Source: Rhodoferax sp. TH121
Lineage (GTDB): Bacteria; Pseudomonadota; Gammaproteobacteria; Burkholderiales; Burkholderiaceae_C
NCBI RefSeq assembly: GCF_002251855.1
Contig: NZ_NOXW01000020.1
Coordinates: 372,001-436,000, forward strand
Direction: 5' to 3'
Length of the DNA: 64,000 nt
The position numbers and the translations under genes are program-made. This document shows, one piece after another, positions 45,468 to 54,927 of the stretch. The notes beneath the pieces were generated by a model. The model saw only the letters and a program-made list of their open reading frames with translations. It was not told the origin of the DNA and ran no database searches. Each line of letters begins with the position of its first letter. Positions within the stretch are counted from its first letter, which is position 1.

Positions 45468-45488
45468 CCACCCTTCGGCCGAAGGTGG
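45468..45488. promoter_or_regulatory. Palindrome between moaA and the TonB receptor gene
   Basis: CCACCCTTCGG faces CCGAAGGTGG with one unpaired base, a near-perfect 21-bp inverted repeat. It lies 12 bp from the moaA start and 59 bp from the receptor start. It could be an operator for either gene or a hairpin in the receptor leader. Confidence 0.4.
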
Positions 45489-45547
45489 TTGAAACGCAAG
45501 GCAGAATTGCGGGATTAAAAAAATACCCCGTCGTTGGAGAACAAACC

Positions 45548-47488
45548 ATGCCCTCCAAACTATTACCCGCACTTTTGATCCTTGTCAGCGCAACGGCCCG
45601 AGCCCAAAGTGGCACCGGTGCCAGTGCGCTCAGCGAGCGCGACTTTTTGGGGGACATTCCGGTCGTTTTGTCGGTGTCACGTTTGGCCCAGCCCGTGGAT
45701 GAAGCCCCCGGGGCCGTAACGGTGCTGGACCGGCAGTTCATCCGCAACTCCGGGGCGCGGGACGTGGCGGACCTGTTGCGCTTGGTGCCTGGTTTCCAAA
45801 CTACCACCTCGTTTGAAACCGATGCGCCTCTGGCGTCCTACCACGGCCGCAGTGACGACTGGGCCAACCGCATCCAGGTGCTGGTGGACGGCAGATCGGT
45901 CTACTCGGGTCATTTGCAGGGGTCTGCGGGGCTGGGGCTGCAGACGCTAGCCCTTGACGATATTGCCCGCATCGAGGTGTTGCGTGGATCTAACTCAGCG
46001 ACCTATGGTGCGCGCGCTTTTTTGGGGGTGATCAACATCATTTCCAGGGATGTGCGCGACGTAGGGTCGGCAGCCAGTATGACGGTGGGAGACAACCGGG
46101 TGGCCGATGCCGGGGCCAGCATTGGTTGGGGGGGGGCGGGTGCCGCCTACCGCCTCAGTGTGGATTCGCGTGGGGACGATGGCCTGCGCGCCGCCTATGG
46201 CCGAAACCGGGTTGCACGCGTCAACGCGGTGGCTTCTTGGGATACTGGCGCGGGCGCGGAGCTGGATTTGCGAATGGGGGGGCTGAACATCGATGCTGGG
46301 CGCGGTTCGGCTGACTCTCCCGGCAATGTGCCACGCATGCGATTCCTGGGATCGCAGTACGTGCAGGTGGACTGGCGCAAACCGCTCGAGGGTGATCAGG
46401 ACGTGCTATTGAGTTTTTCCCGGACGCAAAACACCCACCGGGACAACTTCCGCTATCAGAGCACAGACCTGATCAACGGAATCAATTATTTTGGCTCCAT
46501 GGTGGACTTTGGTGCTCAGGAACAGAACGACGCACTAACTTTGCAACACACGGCAGTGCATACCTTGAGTTTTCGCTCTGTGTGGGGGGCAGAACTGCGG
46601 CGCGAGCAGGTCAATTCGCACTCCAGCTTCGACACCCGGGAGCAGGTGACATCGAACTTCTCCCGCCTGTTTGGCAACGTGGAGTGGCGTTTGCAACCTG
46701 ATTGGGTGTTGAACGCCGGAGCCATGGCAGAGCAAAGTGACATGGGCGGCGGCACCTTCTCGCCGCGCCTCATGCTGAACTGGCATGCACTGGCAGGTCA
46801 TACCCTGCGTGCGGGTGTTTCTAGCGCCTTTCGCCCGCCCAGTGCCTATGAAAAATACGCTGCCGTACGTTATTACGATGTCAACGGCGCCAATCCATTG
46901 ACTACCGTGTTCAGTAGCGGGGCCTTGTCGCCCGAAAAAATCTACACCCGCGAGCTGGGTTACAACTTCAACTTTGCGCAGCGGGGCATTTCCGGAGATG
47001 TCCGCTTCTTTGATGAGCGTATCACCGACGGTATAGAGCGCCCCAGCGGGGTTTCTCCAGAGGATTACCGCAACATCGAAAATTTCAGCATCACTGGCGT
47101 GGAGCATCAGATCCAATGGAAGCCTGGTATGGCGACCCAGCTGTTTGTCACCCAGGCCTGGACTCAGATTGCCGGTGCAGATCGTTTTAAAACTGCACAT
47201 GGCGCGGCCCGCTACGCGGCTTCGCTGGTGGTGGTGCACACCTTGCCTGCAAGAACCACCTTGTCGCTGATGCACCAGCAATCGGACGATATCGGCCTGA
47301 TGTCTGGCGGCGACCGCCTCTATTCCATGGGGCGTACCGACCTGCGGATTGCCCAGCCCCTGCGCCTTGGTAAAAACAAGGCTGAGTTGGCCTTCACGGT
47401 CCAAAATCTGGACCAGCCCTACCGCGACGGCGATCGCAAGTTCTTTTTTGACCGTCGCGCCTTTGTGACGTTGCGGATGGACTACTAA
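45548..47488 (+). CDS. TonB-dependent outer-membrane receptor
   Basis: Outer-membrane beta-barrel receptor, 646 residues from the ATG at 45548. The signal peptide is about 1-20 ([12 protein letters not shown]). The plug domain (about 45-155) contains [31 protein letters not shown] and [20 protein letters not shown]. The barrel follows and ends in aromatic residues (TLRMDY), typical for outer-membrane insertion. No clear extended N-terminal signalling domain is seen. A periplasmic binding protein, a hybrid kinase and a response regulator follow, so uptake and sensing may be linked. The ligand is unknown; a metal chelate or cobalamin-like compound is possible. Confidence 0.9.
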   Translation: MPSKLLPALLILVSATARAQSGTGASALSERDFLGDIPVVLSVSRLAQPVDEAPGAVTVLDRQFIRNSGARDVADLLRLVPGFQTTTSFETDAPLASYHGRSDDWANRIQVLVDGRSVYSGHLQGSAGLGLQTLALDDIARIEVLRGSNSATYGARAFLGVINIISRDVRDVGSAASMTVGDNRVADAGASIGWGGAGAAYRLSVDSRGDDGLRAAYGRNRVARVNAVASWDTGAGAELDLRMGGLNIDAGRGSADSPGNVPRMRFLGSQYVQVDWRKPLEGDQDVLLSFSRTQNTHRDNFRYQSTDLINGINYFGSMVDFGAQEQNDALTLQHTAVHTLSFRSVWGAELRREQVNSHSSFDTREQVTSNFSRLFGNVEWRLQPDWVLNAGAMAEQSDMGGGTFSPRLMLNWHALAGHTLRAGVSSAFRPPSAYEKYAAVRYYDVNGANPLTTVFSSGALSPEKIYTRELGYNFNFAQRGISGDVRFFDERITDGIERPSGVSPEDYRNIENFSITGVEHQIQWKPGMATQLFVTQAWTQIAGADRFKTAHGAARYAASLVVVHTLPARTTLSLMHQQSDDIGLMSGGDRLYSMGRTDLRIAQPLRLGKNKAELAFTVQNLDQPYRDGDRKFFFDRRAFVTLRMDY

Positions 47489-47491
47489 GGC

Positions 47492-48430
47492 ATGGACTTG
47501 CTGCGCGTGCTCCACAGCGTCCTGGCAATCTGGGTGCTTGGGTGTGCGGGCATGGTCTGCGCTGCGGAGGTTGTGGTTCTCAGCAGCGAGCGCAGCCCCA
47601 GTTACCTCGATGCGAGTCAGGCCACGGTCGGGGAGCTGGTGCGACTGGGAGTACGCCGTGCGGACATCGCAGTGCTTTATCTCCCCGAATTGGCGCCGAC
47701 GGAGCTGGCAGCTGCGCACAGTGCCAAAGTCTGGATCACCTTGGGCTCGGACGCCCTGGCGCGCGCGTTGTCGCGCGAGGGGCGTCCCACCGTAGTGTCT
47801 GCCTTGATTCCGCGCTTGGGCTTTGAGCGAATTGTGCGCGACAACCCTGGAAAAGCCGAAGCTCCTGTGGTCGCTGTGTATCTGGATCAGCCCTTTGGCC
47901 GCCAACTCGATCTGATGCACCTCGCCCTGCCGGGGATGAAGCGCTTGGGAGTCTTGTGGGGACAAGAGTCACTGGCGCAACAGCCCAACTTGCTGGCCGC
48001 AGCCCAGGCCAGGGGAATTGACGTGTTGACGGTACCAGTACCGTCGTCGACCAGCCTGTTTTCCGGATTGAAAAACGTACTGGACGGTGCCGATGTGTTA
48101 TTCGCCGTAGCGGACCCGCAGGTCTACAACAGCAACAACATTGCAAACATTTTGCTGGCAACTTACCGGGCTCGTGTGCCTGTTGTTGCGTTTTCCCCCG
48201 CCTACGTCAAGGCCGGCGCCTTGTTGGCGGTTTACAGTACGCCGCGCCAGATTGGCGTACAGGCGGGCATGATGGGGCGCACAGTGCTCCAAGGCGGGGC
48301 TGTGCCAGCTTCGCAATACCCTTTGGAGTTCAGTGTGGCGCTGAATGAGCATGTTGCCCGCTCGCTGGGCCTGTCTTTGGATGAGTCGGTTTTGAATGAA
48401 CGGCTGCACCGCTTGGAGAAACGCCCATGA
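47492..48430 (+). CDS. Periplasmic ABC_sub_bind-type solute-binding protein
   Basis: Periplasmic protein of 312 residues. A signal peptide (about 1-24, ending GMVCAA) precedes EVVVLSSERSPSYLDASQAT. The fold resembles the ABC_sub_bind (YtrP/TrpX-like) group: KVWITLGSDALARALSREG near residue 75, then LPGMKRLGVLWGQESLAQQP and ADVLFAVADPQVYNSNNIAN. It lies 3 bp after the TonB receptor and overlaps the kinase start (ATGA). No permease is nearby, so it probably presents a ligand to the kinase rather than to a transporter. This role is inferred from gene order. Confidence 0.8.
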   Translation: MDLLRVLHSVLAIWVLGCAGMVCAAEVVVLSSERSPSYLDASQATVGELVRLGVRRADIAVLYLPELAPTELAAAHSAKVWITLGSDALARALSREGRPTVVSALIPRLGFERIVRDNPGKAEAPVVAVYLDQPFGRQLDLMHLALPGMKRLGVLWGQESLAQQPNLLAAAQARGIDVLTVPVPSSTSLFSGLKNVLDGADVLFAVADPQVYNSNNIANILLATYRARVPVVAFSPAYVKAGALLAVYSTPRQIGVQAGMMGRTVLQGGAVPASQYPLEFSVALNEHVARSLGLSLDESVLNERLHRLEKRP

Positions 48431-50370
48431 TGTTTCCCGGTATTCGCACCCGCATGTTGGCGGCTGCCTTGGTGCCGGTCACTTTGGTGGTGCTGGCATT
48501 GGTGGCCGTATTCTGGACCAGTCGCATTTCCGACCTCGACGAATCACATGGACTGCGTACACGGCTGATGGCGCGCCAGGTCGCGCTGGCCAGTGAATAT
48601 GGCCTGTTTTCCGGCAATGTGGCCGCGCTTCAAACGGTGTTGGCGGGTCTGCAGCGCGAACCAGATGTCCGTTCAGTGGCCGTTTTTGATGTGGATGGTC
48701 GTATGTTGGCCAGCTCTGGGCTGCTGCATTACAGCGGACTGAAGGAAGCCCGCAGTACGTCGTACGCCGATCAACAGCGCAAGGAGAGCATTGACGTAGT
48801 GGCGGTGGAAGTGAGCTCGGGCAACGTTCCCGTTGATGATTTGTTCTCACCTTCCCCCGGCGCGCAGGGCTCTGCTCCTGAGGTCTTCGGCCATGTCGTG
48901 CTGGAGGTGTCGCGTGCGCGGCTGGTAGCACGTGAGCGCGAGCTTCTGGTGTTGGCTTTGGGTATCGGCTTGGCCGGTTTGGTCTTAGGCGGGATTTTGG
49001 CTACCCGCATGGGCGAGGGCGTGGTACGACCGGTGTTGCGGGTGTCGCGGATGATCGAGCGTATTGGTGAGGGCGATCTGACCCCCAGCTCCGAGTCGCG
49101 CCCCAATGATCCGTTGTACGACTTGCAGACTCGTTTGAACCAGATGGCGCAGCGTCTGGCGTGGGGGCGTGAGGAAATGGAGTTTCGTGTGGAGTCGGCC
49201 ACGCGTGAGCTACGGCTTAAAAAAGAAGAGGCCGAAACCGCCACACTGGCAAAGTCCCGCTTTTTGGCGGCCGCGAGCCATGATCTGCGCCAGCCTACCC
49301 ACGCCTTGGGCATGTTTGTCGCCCGCTTGGGCCAGCTGCCCTTGGATGCCCAGACGCGACAGCTGGTGGCCAGCCTGGAGGCCTCAGTGCAGTCCATGCA
49401 GGATTTGCTCGACGGTTTACTCGATGTGTCGCGTCTGGATGCGGGTGCGGTCCAGGTGCAGCTGGGGCCGGTTAATTTGGGCGAGTTGTTTCATAGCTTG
49501 CGCAAGGCCTTGCAGCCGCTGGCTGAAAGCAAAGGGCTTCGCTTGCGCATACGCCCCAGCCCGTATTGGGCCATGACTGACCCCGTGCTGCTGCAACGCA
49601 TGGTAATGAACCTAGCGAACAACGCAATCCGCTACACCGAGCGCGGCACGGTCATGATCAGCTGCCGGCGTGTGGATGGCGGGCGCAATGTGCGTCTCGA
49701 TGTGGCCGATAGCGGGATTGGTATCTCGCCAACCCACCAAGAGGACATCTTCCGGGAGTTTTACCAGGTGGGCAATTCGGGTCGGGACCGTTCCCAGGGT
49801 CTGGGTCTGGGTCTGAACATTGTGGAGCGCACCGCCCAGCTGCTTGGGCATGCCATCACGCTGCGTTCGGCGCTGGGCTGTGGCACGCGCTTTTCCATCC
49901 ACCTTCCAGCAGCGCAGGCGGTCGAAGCGTTCTCCCCCCTGGTTCCACCAGACCCACAGGGCTTGGGCGGTGTGGAGGGCATGCGCGTGCTGGTGATTGA
50001 GGACGATGGTTTTGCACTGGAAGCGATTCGTGACTTGCTGAGCTCCTGGGGCTGTGTGGTCAATGCGGCAGCCACGGTAGCGCAGGCGCTGGATTTTGTG
50101 AATGCCTATACTGCGCCCGATGTAGTGCTCAGTGATTTCCGCCTTGGCGAAGCACGCAATGGGTTGGATGTGATCGCCATGGTGCGCGCCCATGCGCGGC
50201 GCGAGATTCCAGCATGCTTGATGAGTGGTGACACGGATGCAGGTCTGATTCAGGCCGCCAAGGATGCGGGGCTCACGCTGCTGCACAAGCCGGTGCGTCC
50301 GGCTAAGCTGCGCAGCTTTCTGCGTCGATCGGCCATGGCGGCCGAGGTGGAAGAGCAGCCGGGAGCCTAG
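48427..50370 (+). CDS. Hybrid sensor histidine kinase
   Basis: Membrane kinase with its own receiver domain, 647 residues. The first span is about 10-30, a periplasmic sensor of about 140 residues follows, and the second span is near 174-194 (LLVLALGIGLAGLVLGGILA). A HAMP domain and coiled coil lead to the phospho-acceptor His near 285 in FLAAASHDLRQPTHALG. The ATPase boxes are NLANNAIRYTERG, DSGIGI and GLGLGLNIVERTA. The receiver (about 520-640) has its Asp near 570 in VVLSDFRLGEARNG. It overlaps the binding-protein gene at its start and shares a CTAG with the regulator's stop, so kinase and regulator genes converge. Confidence 0.93.
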   Translation: MMFPGIRTRMLAAALVPVTLVVLALVAVFWTSRISDLDESHGLRTRLMARQVALASEYGLFSGNVAALQTVLAGLQREPDVRSVAVFDVDGRMLASSGLLHYSGLKEARSTSYADQQRKESIDVVAVEVSSGNVPVDDLFSPSPGAQGSAPEVFGHVVLEVSRARLVARERELLVLALGIGLAGLVLGGILATRMGEGVVRPVLRVSRMIERIGEGDLTPSSESRPNDPLYDLQTRLNQMAQRLAWGREEMEFRVESATRELRLKKEEAETATLAKSRFLAAASHDLRQPTHALGMFVARLGQLPLDAQTRQLVASLEASVQSMQDLLDGLLDVSRLDAGAVQVQLGPVNLGELFHSLRKALQPLAESKGLRLRIRPSPYWAMTDPVLLQRMVMNLANNAIRYTERGTVMISCRRVDGGRNVRLDVADSGIGISPTHQEDIFREFYQVGNSGRDRSQGLGLGLNIVERTAQLLGHAITLRSALGCGTRFSIHLPAAQAVEAFSPLVPPDPQGLGGVEGMRVLVIEDDGFALEAIRDLLSSWGCVVNAAATVAQALDFVNAYTAPDVVLSDFRLGEARNGLDVIAMVRAHARREIPACLMSGDTDAGLIQAAKDAGLTLLHKPVRPAKLRSFLRRSAMAAEVEEQPGA

Positions 50371-51005
50371 GCGGCTGAGGTGGGGCGGTAGCCGCAGCGT
50401 GCCGCGGCTACGACGGCCTGGGTGCGGTTCTGCACATCGAAATAGCGCAGGATGGAGGCCACGTGGGTCTTGACCGTTTCTTCCGACACATTGAGCGAGC
50501 TGCCGATTTCCCTATTGGAGCGTCCATCAAGGAGTTCGCGAAGTACCAGCTCCTGCCGTTGGGTGAGCGGGGGCTTGGCATTGGCACCATCAAAGGACAG
50601 AGCGCCAAAGTCACTGCCCAATTCGGAAGGGGAGTAGACATCACCGTTCAGAACCAGGCGCACCGCGTGCAACAGTTCATCGCTGAGGCTGGATTTGGTG
50701 ACAAAACCCGAAGCGCCGGATTGCAGAACCTGGCGCATGATTTGCACATTTGCAGAGCCCGACAGCATGACGATGGGCAGTTCCGGGTGGTTTTTGCCAA
50801 ACACATCCAGAGCCTGCAGGCCGGTCATGTCGGGCAGGTGGTAGTCCAGTAGCACCAGGTCAATGTCAACATGACTATCTGCCAATGCAAATGCCTGCTC
50901 GCAGGTTCCCGCCTGCAGCACGGAAACGTTTTCATCCAGACCTTTTAACACCTGGTGCAGGCCTTCGCGCACCAGAGCATGGTCGTCAATCACTAGTATT
51001 TTCAC
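50367..51005 (-). CDS. NarL/LuxR-family response regulator
   Basis: Two-component regulator of 212 residues. The receiver (1-120) has the phospho-acceptor D54 in VLLDYHLPDMTG and the acidic pair in VIDDHALV. The C-terminal LuxR helix-turn-helix is LTQRQELVLRELLDGRSNRE then SSLNVSEETVKTHVASIL. It is encoded opposite to the hybrid kinase and ends on the same CTAG. It is the likely phosphorylation partner of that kinase. The targets are unknown; the upstream TonB receptor operon is the obvious candidate. Confidence 0.92.
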   Translation of the reverse strand: MKILVIDDHALVREGLHQVLKGLDENVSVLQAGTCEQAFALADSHVDIDLVLLDYHLPDMTGLQALDVFGKNHPELPIVMLSGSANVQIMRQVLQSGASGFVTKSSLSDELLHAVRLVLNGDVYSPSELGSDFGALSFDGANAKPPLTQRQELVLRELLDGRSNREIGSSLNVSEETVKTHVASILRYFDVQNRTQAVVAAARCGYRPTSAA

Positions 51006-51081
51006 GGGCTTGCTTTAGGAGAGTGGCGCAAAACACGCCTATAACGGCATGGTAGCGCATCGCGGTGGCCACGCGCTACCC

Positions 51082-51109
51082 AAAAAAATGGCCCGCCAAA
51101 GCGGGCCAT
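51082..51109 (-). terminator. Intrinsic terminator of hppA
   Basis: A 9-bp stem ATGGCCCGC-TTTG-GCGGGCCAT on the minus strand is followed by seven T. It lies 19 nt after the hppA stop. Confidence 0.85.
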
Positions 51110-51127
51110 CGCCTTACTGGTGAGTGG

Positions 51128-53191
51128 TTAGCCGCCATGCAGCTTCATCATCAGGGGCACGATGAGCAGTGCCACGATGTTGATGATCTTGATCAGCGGA
51201 TTCACAGCGGGCCCGGCCGTGTCCTTGTAGGGGTCACCCACGGTATCACCGGTCACAGCGGCCTTGTGGGTCTCCGACCCTTTGCCACCGTGGTGGCCGT
51301 CTTCGATGTACTTTTTGGCGTTGTCCCAGGCGCCACCGCCGGTGCACATGGAGATGGCTACAAACAGCCCGGTCACGATGGTACCCATCAACAAGCCGCC
51401 CAATGCAGCAGGCCCCAGGGCGAGGCCGACCACAATGGGTACCACCACAGGCAGCAGTGATGGAATCATCATTTCCTTGATCGCAGCAGTGGTCAGCATG
51501 TCCACCGCAGTGTCGTACTCCGGCTTGCCACTGCCGTCCATGATGCCCTTGATCTCTTTGAATTGGCGGCGTACTTCCACCACCACCGAACCTGCGGCGC
51601 GGCCCACGGCTTCCATGGCCATGGCGCCAAACAGGTAGGGAATCAGGCCGCCGATGAACAGGCCGATGATGACCATGGGGTCGCTCAGGTCGAAACTGAT
51701 GACCTTGCCGTAGGCTTCGAGCTTGTGCGTGTAGTCGGCAAACAGCACCAGGGCGGCCAGGCCGGCAGAGCCGATGGCGTAGCCCTTAGTCACGGCCTTG
51801 GTAGTGTTACCCACGGCGTCCAGCGGGTCGGTGATGTCACGCACGCTGGCGGGCAGTTCGCTCATCTCGGCGATGCCGCCCGCGTTGTCTGTGATGGGGC
51901 CATAGGCGTCCAGCGCTACCACGATGCCGGCCATGCTGAGCATGGAGGTCGCTGCGATGGCAATGCCATACAAGCCAGCCAGCGCGTAAGCGGTGTAAAT
52001 GGCGATGCACACAAAGATTACCGGCCAGGCCGTGGAGCGCATGGAGACGCCCAGGCCGGCAATGATGTTGGTACCGTGGCCGGTGGTGGAAGCCTGGGCG
52101 ATGTGCTGCACCGGCGCGTACTGTGTGCCGGTGTAGTACTCCGTGATCCATACCAGCGCACCCGTCAGCACCAAGCCCACGGTGCAGGCGCCAAACAGGC
52201 TGCCGGCGGACAAGACGTGGCCGTCGGTCAAGGTGATGGCGGCGGGGAACATGGATTGCGTCACGAAGTAAAACGCAATCAGCGACAGCACACCGGCAAT
52301 CGCCAGGCCCTTGTACAGCGCTGGCATCACGTTCTTCATGCCCGGCGAGGCCTTGACGAAGAAGCAGCCAATGATGGACGCGACGATCGACGCCGCGCCC
52401 AGTGCCAAGGGATACAAAACGGCGGTAGCCCCCGCAGCACTTGCGAGAAGTGCTCCTAAAACCATAGTGGCAATCAGTGTCACCGCATAGGTTTCGAACA
52501 GATCCGCGGCCATGCCTGCACAGTCGCCCACGTTGTCGCCCACGTTGTCGGCAATCACGGCGGGGTTGCGTGGGTCATCCTCGGGGATGCCGGCTTCCAC
52601 TTTGCCCACCAGGTCGGCGCCCACGTCGGCGCCCTTGGTGAAGATGCCACCGCCCAGACGGGCGAAGATGGAAATCAGCGATGAGCCGAAGGCAAAGCCG
52701 ATCAGCGGGTTGAGCTTGGCAGCCGTCACGGCGCCATCGGGCACCAGGAACCAGTAAAAACCGGTTACACCCAGCAGGCCCAAGCCCACCACCAGCATGC
52801 CGGTGATGGCGCCGCCGCGAAAGGCCACGTCCAGCGCCGGGCCAATGCCCTTGGTGGCCGCTTGCGCAGTACGCACATTGGCGCGCACCGAGACATTCAT
52901 GCCGATAAAGCCGCAGGCGCCGGAGAGCACGGCACCGACCACAAAGCCTACGGCGCTCAGTGGGTCCAGAAACAGGCCAATCAGAATCGTCAGCACCACG
53001 CCCACGATGGCGATGGTCTTGTACTGACGTGAAAGGTAGGCGGCGGCTCCGGTCTGGATGGCGGCTGCAATCTCTTGCATGCGCGCATTGCCGGCGTCTT
53101 GGGAAAGAATCCAGCTGCGTGCCCACACACCGTACACCACGGCGATCAGTCCACAGCCAAGCGCCAGAAACAGCGCTGTGTTGCCCGTCAT
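51128..53191 (-). CDS. hppA: Membrane-bound proton-translocating pyrophosphatase
   Basis: Pumps protons across the inner membrane using pyrophosphate, 687 residues with about 16 spans. The pyrophosphate site includes [20 protein letters not shown] and [18 protein letters not shown], with the second acidic cluster in [17 protein letters not shown]. The sequence [15 protein letters not shown] has Lys at the position that distinguishes potassium-independent proton pumps from potassium-dependent ones, so it should be K+-independent. GAGGAG lies before the ATG. It is divergent from the soluble pyrophosphatase gene. Confidence 0.95.
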   Translation of the reverse strand: MTGNTALFLALGCGLIAVVYGVWARSWILSQDAGNARMQEIAAAIQTGAAAYLSRQYKTIAIVGVVLTILIGLFLDPLSAVGFVVGAVLSGACGFIGMNVSVRANVRTAQAATKGIGPALDVAFRGGAITGMLVVGLGLLGVTGFYWFLVPDGAVTAAKLNPLIGFAFGSSLISIFARLGGGIFTKGADVGADLVGKVEAGIPEDDPRNPAVIADNVGDNVGDCAGMAADLFETYAVTLIATMVLGALLASAAGATAVLYPLALGAASIVASIIGCFFVKASPGMKNVMPALYKGLAIAGVLSLIAFYFVTQSMFPAAITLTDGHVLSAGSLFGACTVGLVLTGALVWITEYYTGTQYAPVQHIAQASTTGHGTNIIAGLGVSMRSTAWPVIFVCIAIYTAYALAGLYGIAIAATSMLSMAGIVVALDAYGPITDNAGGIAEMSELPASVRDITDPLDAVGNTTKAVTKGYAIGSAGLAALVLFADYTHKLEAYGKVISFDLSDPMVIIGLFIGGLIPYLFGAMAMEAVGRAAGSVVVEVRRQFKEIKGIMDGSGKPEYDTAVDMLTTAAIKEMMIPSLLPVVVPIVVGLALGPAALGGLLMGTIVTGLFVAISMCTGGGAWDNAKKYIEDGHHGGKGSETHKAAVTGDTVGDPYKDTAGPAVNPLIKIINIVALLIVPLMMKLHGG

Positions 53192-53434
53192 AGAAATACT
53201 CCTCTATGGTTGTTTCGCAAAGGTGGGAGCAACGCTAGCGAGGCTCCCGCTGCGTTGCTTCCTCAGTGCTCCAACCCTACAAAGCAAGGGGAGATGATTG
53301 GCCAACGGGCCGAATGTAGCGTGCTTTGATGACAGCACGTCGAAAACGAAAGTGTGTAGTCAGTAAAATCCGGGTTAATCCCTAGGTTTCCCCTTAGGGT
53401 TCCCATTTCCTACTTTCAACACCAAGAGAAAAGC
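53192..53434. other. Divergent regulatory region between hppA and ppa
   Basis: No coding sequence is seen in these 243 bp. Two mutually exclusive hairpins lie on the hppA side: GGGAGC 53225-53230 with GCTCCC 53243-53248, or GCAACGC 53229-53235 with GCGTTGC 53252-53258. On the ppa side are CGTGCT/AGCACG (53320-53339) and a CCCTAGG/CCTTAGGG stem (about 53381-53401). A leader-based control is possible but unproven. Confidence 0.35.
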
Positions 53435-53971
53435 ATGTCCCTCGACAAAGTCACCCCCGGCAGCAAAGTCCCCGACGCGTTCAACGTCATCATCGAAATC
53501 CCCATGAACGCCGATCCGGTGAAGTACGAAGTGGACAAGGACTCGGGCGCCATTTTTGTGGACCGTTTCATGAGTACTGCCATGCACTACCCGACCAACT
53601 ACGGTTACGTACCCAAGACCATTTCGGGCGACGGCGACCCGGTGGACGTGCTGGTGATCACCCCCGTGCCCCTGATTCCCGGTGTGGTGGTGCCCTGCCG
53701 CGCGATCGGTATTTTGAAGATGACCGACGAAGCCGGTGAAGACGGCAAGGTGCTGGCCGTGCCCGTGGACAAAATCCTGTCGCTCTACAGCCAGTGGAAG
53801 AAGCCCGAAGATCTGAACCCCTTCCGCCTCAAGACCATTGCCCACTTCTTTGAACACTACAAAGATCTGGAAGAAGGCAAATGGGTCAAGGTGCAAGGCT
53901 GGGAAGGCCCTGAAGCCGCCCAGAAGGAAATCATGGACGGCATCGCCAACTACAACAAGCAACAGGCCTGA
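53435..53971 (+). CDS. ppa: Soluble inorganic pyrophosphatase (family I)
   Basis: Hydrolyses pyrophosphate to phosphate in the cytosol, 178 residues. The family I metal site is in [18 protein letters not shown] near residue 66, with other active-site residues in [11 protein letters not shown] and the Lys/Tyr in [16 protein letters not shown]. All look intact. It is divergent from the membrane pyrophosphatase, so the cell can either waste or conserve the energy of pyrophosphate. A dispersed repeat follows the stop. Confidence 0.97.
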   Translation: MSLDKVTPGSKVPDAFNVIIEIPMNADPVKYEVDKDSGAIFVDRFMSTAMHYPTNYGYVPKTISGDGDPVDVLVITPVPLIPGVVVPCRAIGILKMTDEAGEDGKVLAVPVDKILSLYSQWKKPEDLNPFRLKTIAHFFEHYKDLEEGKWVKVQGWEGPEAAQKEIMDGIANYNKQQA

Positions 53972-53998
53972 GCCGGCTTGCGATGAAGTTTAGATGTC

Positions 53999-54053
53999 AA
54001 ATAGGCATCTAGCCCTTATGAATGCTGCGTGAGCAGCTATCAATAAAAGAGCG
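53999..54053 (+). repeat. Dispersed 55-bp repeat, intergenic copy after ppa
   Basis: AAATAGGCATCTAGCCCTTA then TGAATGCTGCGTGAGCAGCT and AATAAAAGAGCG form a complete copy. Its right end is also the left arm of the hairpin at 54047-54079. Confidence 0.85.
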
Positions 54054-54079
54054 CTAGCCTTGCAAGGGGCAGCGCTCTT
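54047..54079. terminator. Hairpin between ppa and the convergent hydrolase gene
   Basis: A 9-bp stem AAGAGCGCT with AGCGCTCTT around a 15-nt loop lies between converging genes. There is no T-run, so it may be a weak bidirectional terminator. Confidence 0.4.
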
Positions 54080-54118
54080 GGTGTTTGTGGGCAGCTGGAA
54101 CCGTGTGCTTAGCCTTGC

Positions 54119-54913
54119 TCAGGGCCGTGTGGGGTCGGGAAACACCCACTGCTGCAACTTGCCCGCACGTTCAAATGGCTTCCATTGGCCCGCTGCCTGG
54201 GCCAGCCGGTCCGCCACCACCCACCAGGCGCTGGGGTTCAGGCCCAGACCGATGTGGCTGGCAAACACTTCCACGTTTTCGGTATGCGGGTTGTTTTGGC
54301 AGGGCGCTTGCAGGCTGGAGGGCCAGGCCACCACGCCATCGGTGCGCGAGTAGATGGATGTGGTGGGCACGGGCGGAGCCGCGGGCAGGTCAAAATTTTC
54401 GACCTCTTGCGCAATGCTGCGGCCACTGGTGAGCTCATACAGGCGCCAGGCATTGGTGCTTTTGTGTGAGCCTGAAAACGGCGTGCCCAGAGTGATGACG
54501 CTGCGTACATGCCGGGGCAGTTCCTTGGCCAGTTCACGTGCATACACGCCGCCCAGGCTCCAGCCCACCAGGCTCACGGCCTCACCGCTGGCCTCTGCCG
54601 TCTCCCGCACCTGGCGCTTGGCGGTCTCCAGCACACCGGCACGGGGGCCAAAGTTGTAGCCCTGGTTCCAGCCCGAGATGTCATAGCCCAGGTTGTTGAG
54701 GTAGGCCCGTAGCGGCAAGGTAGAGCCGTCGCTGGCCGACAGGCCGGGAAACACAATGACTGGGTGTCCGTCGCCCACTGGTGCCTTTGCGAGCGCAGGC
54801 CAGCTGGGAAGCACCGACCACAGCTCCCAAGGGGCGCGCAGTTCCAGGGCCATGAGCCAGGCGTTCGGGGCGGGGTGGTGGTCCGGGGGGGCTTTCTTGG
54901 TGGCTTTGGCCAT
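54119..54913 (-). CDS. Alpha/beta hydrolase (lipase/esterase-like)
   Basis: Putative esterase of 264 residues. The nucleophile elbow is SLVGWSLGGVYARELAK near residue 117, with the catalytic Ser in GWSLGG. An oxyanion-type motif HPVIVFPGLSASDGS and the later TLGTPFSGSHKSTN are typical of PGAP1/lipase-like proteins. A signal peptide is not evident. It lies 14 bp downstream of the wax ester synthase gene on the same strand, which suggests a role in storage lipid turnover. The true substrate is unknown. Confidence 0.82.
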   Translation of the reverse strand: MAKATKKAPPDHHPAPNAWLMALELRAPWELWSVLPSWPALAKAPVGDGHPVIVFPGLSASDGSTLPLRAYLNNLGYDISGWNQGYNFGPRAGVLETAKRQVRETAEASGEAVSLVGWSLGGVYARELAKELPRHVRSVITLGTPFSGSHKSTNAWRLYELTSGRSIAQEVENFDLPAAPPVPTTSIYSRTDGVVAWPSSLQAPCQNNPHTENVEVFASHIGLGLNPSAWWVVADRLAQAAGQWKPFERAGKLQQWVFPDPTRP

Positions 54914-54927
54914 AGTCAGATCAGGGC

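Noticed and set aside
53281..53345. Possible fluoride riboswitch near ppa (GGGGAGATG and TGATGA elements)
   Set aside because: The pairing partner for GGAG is missing at the expected distance and the TGATGA lies in the loop of a separate hairpin; the layout does not match the crcB motif.
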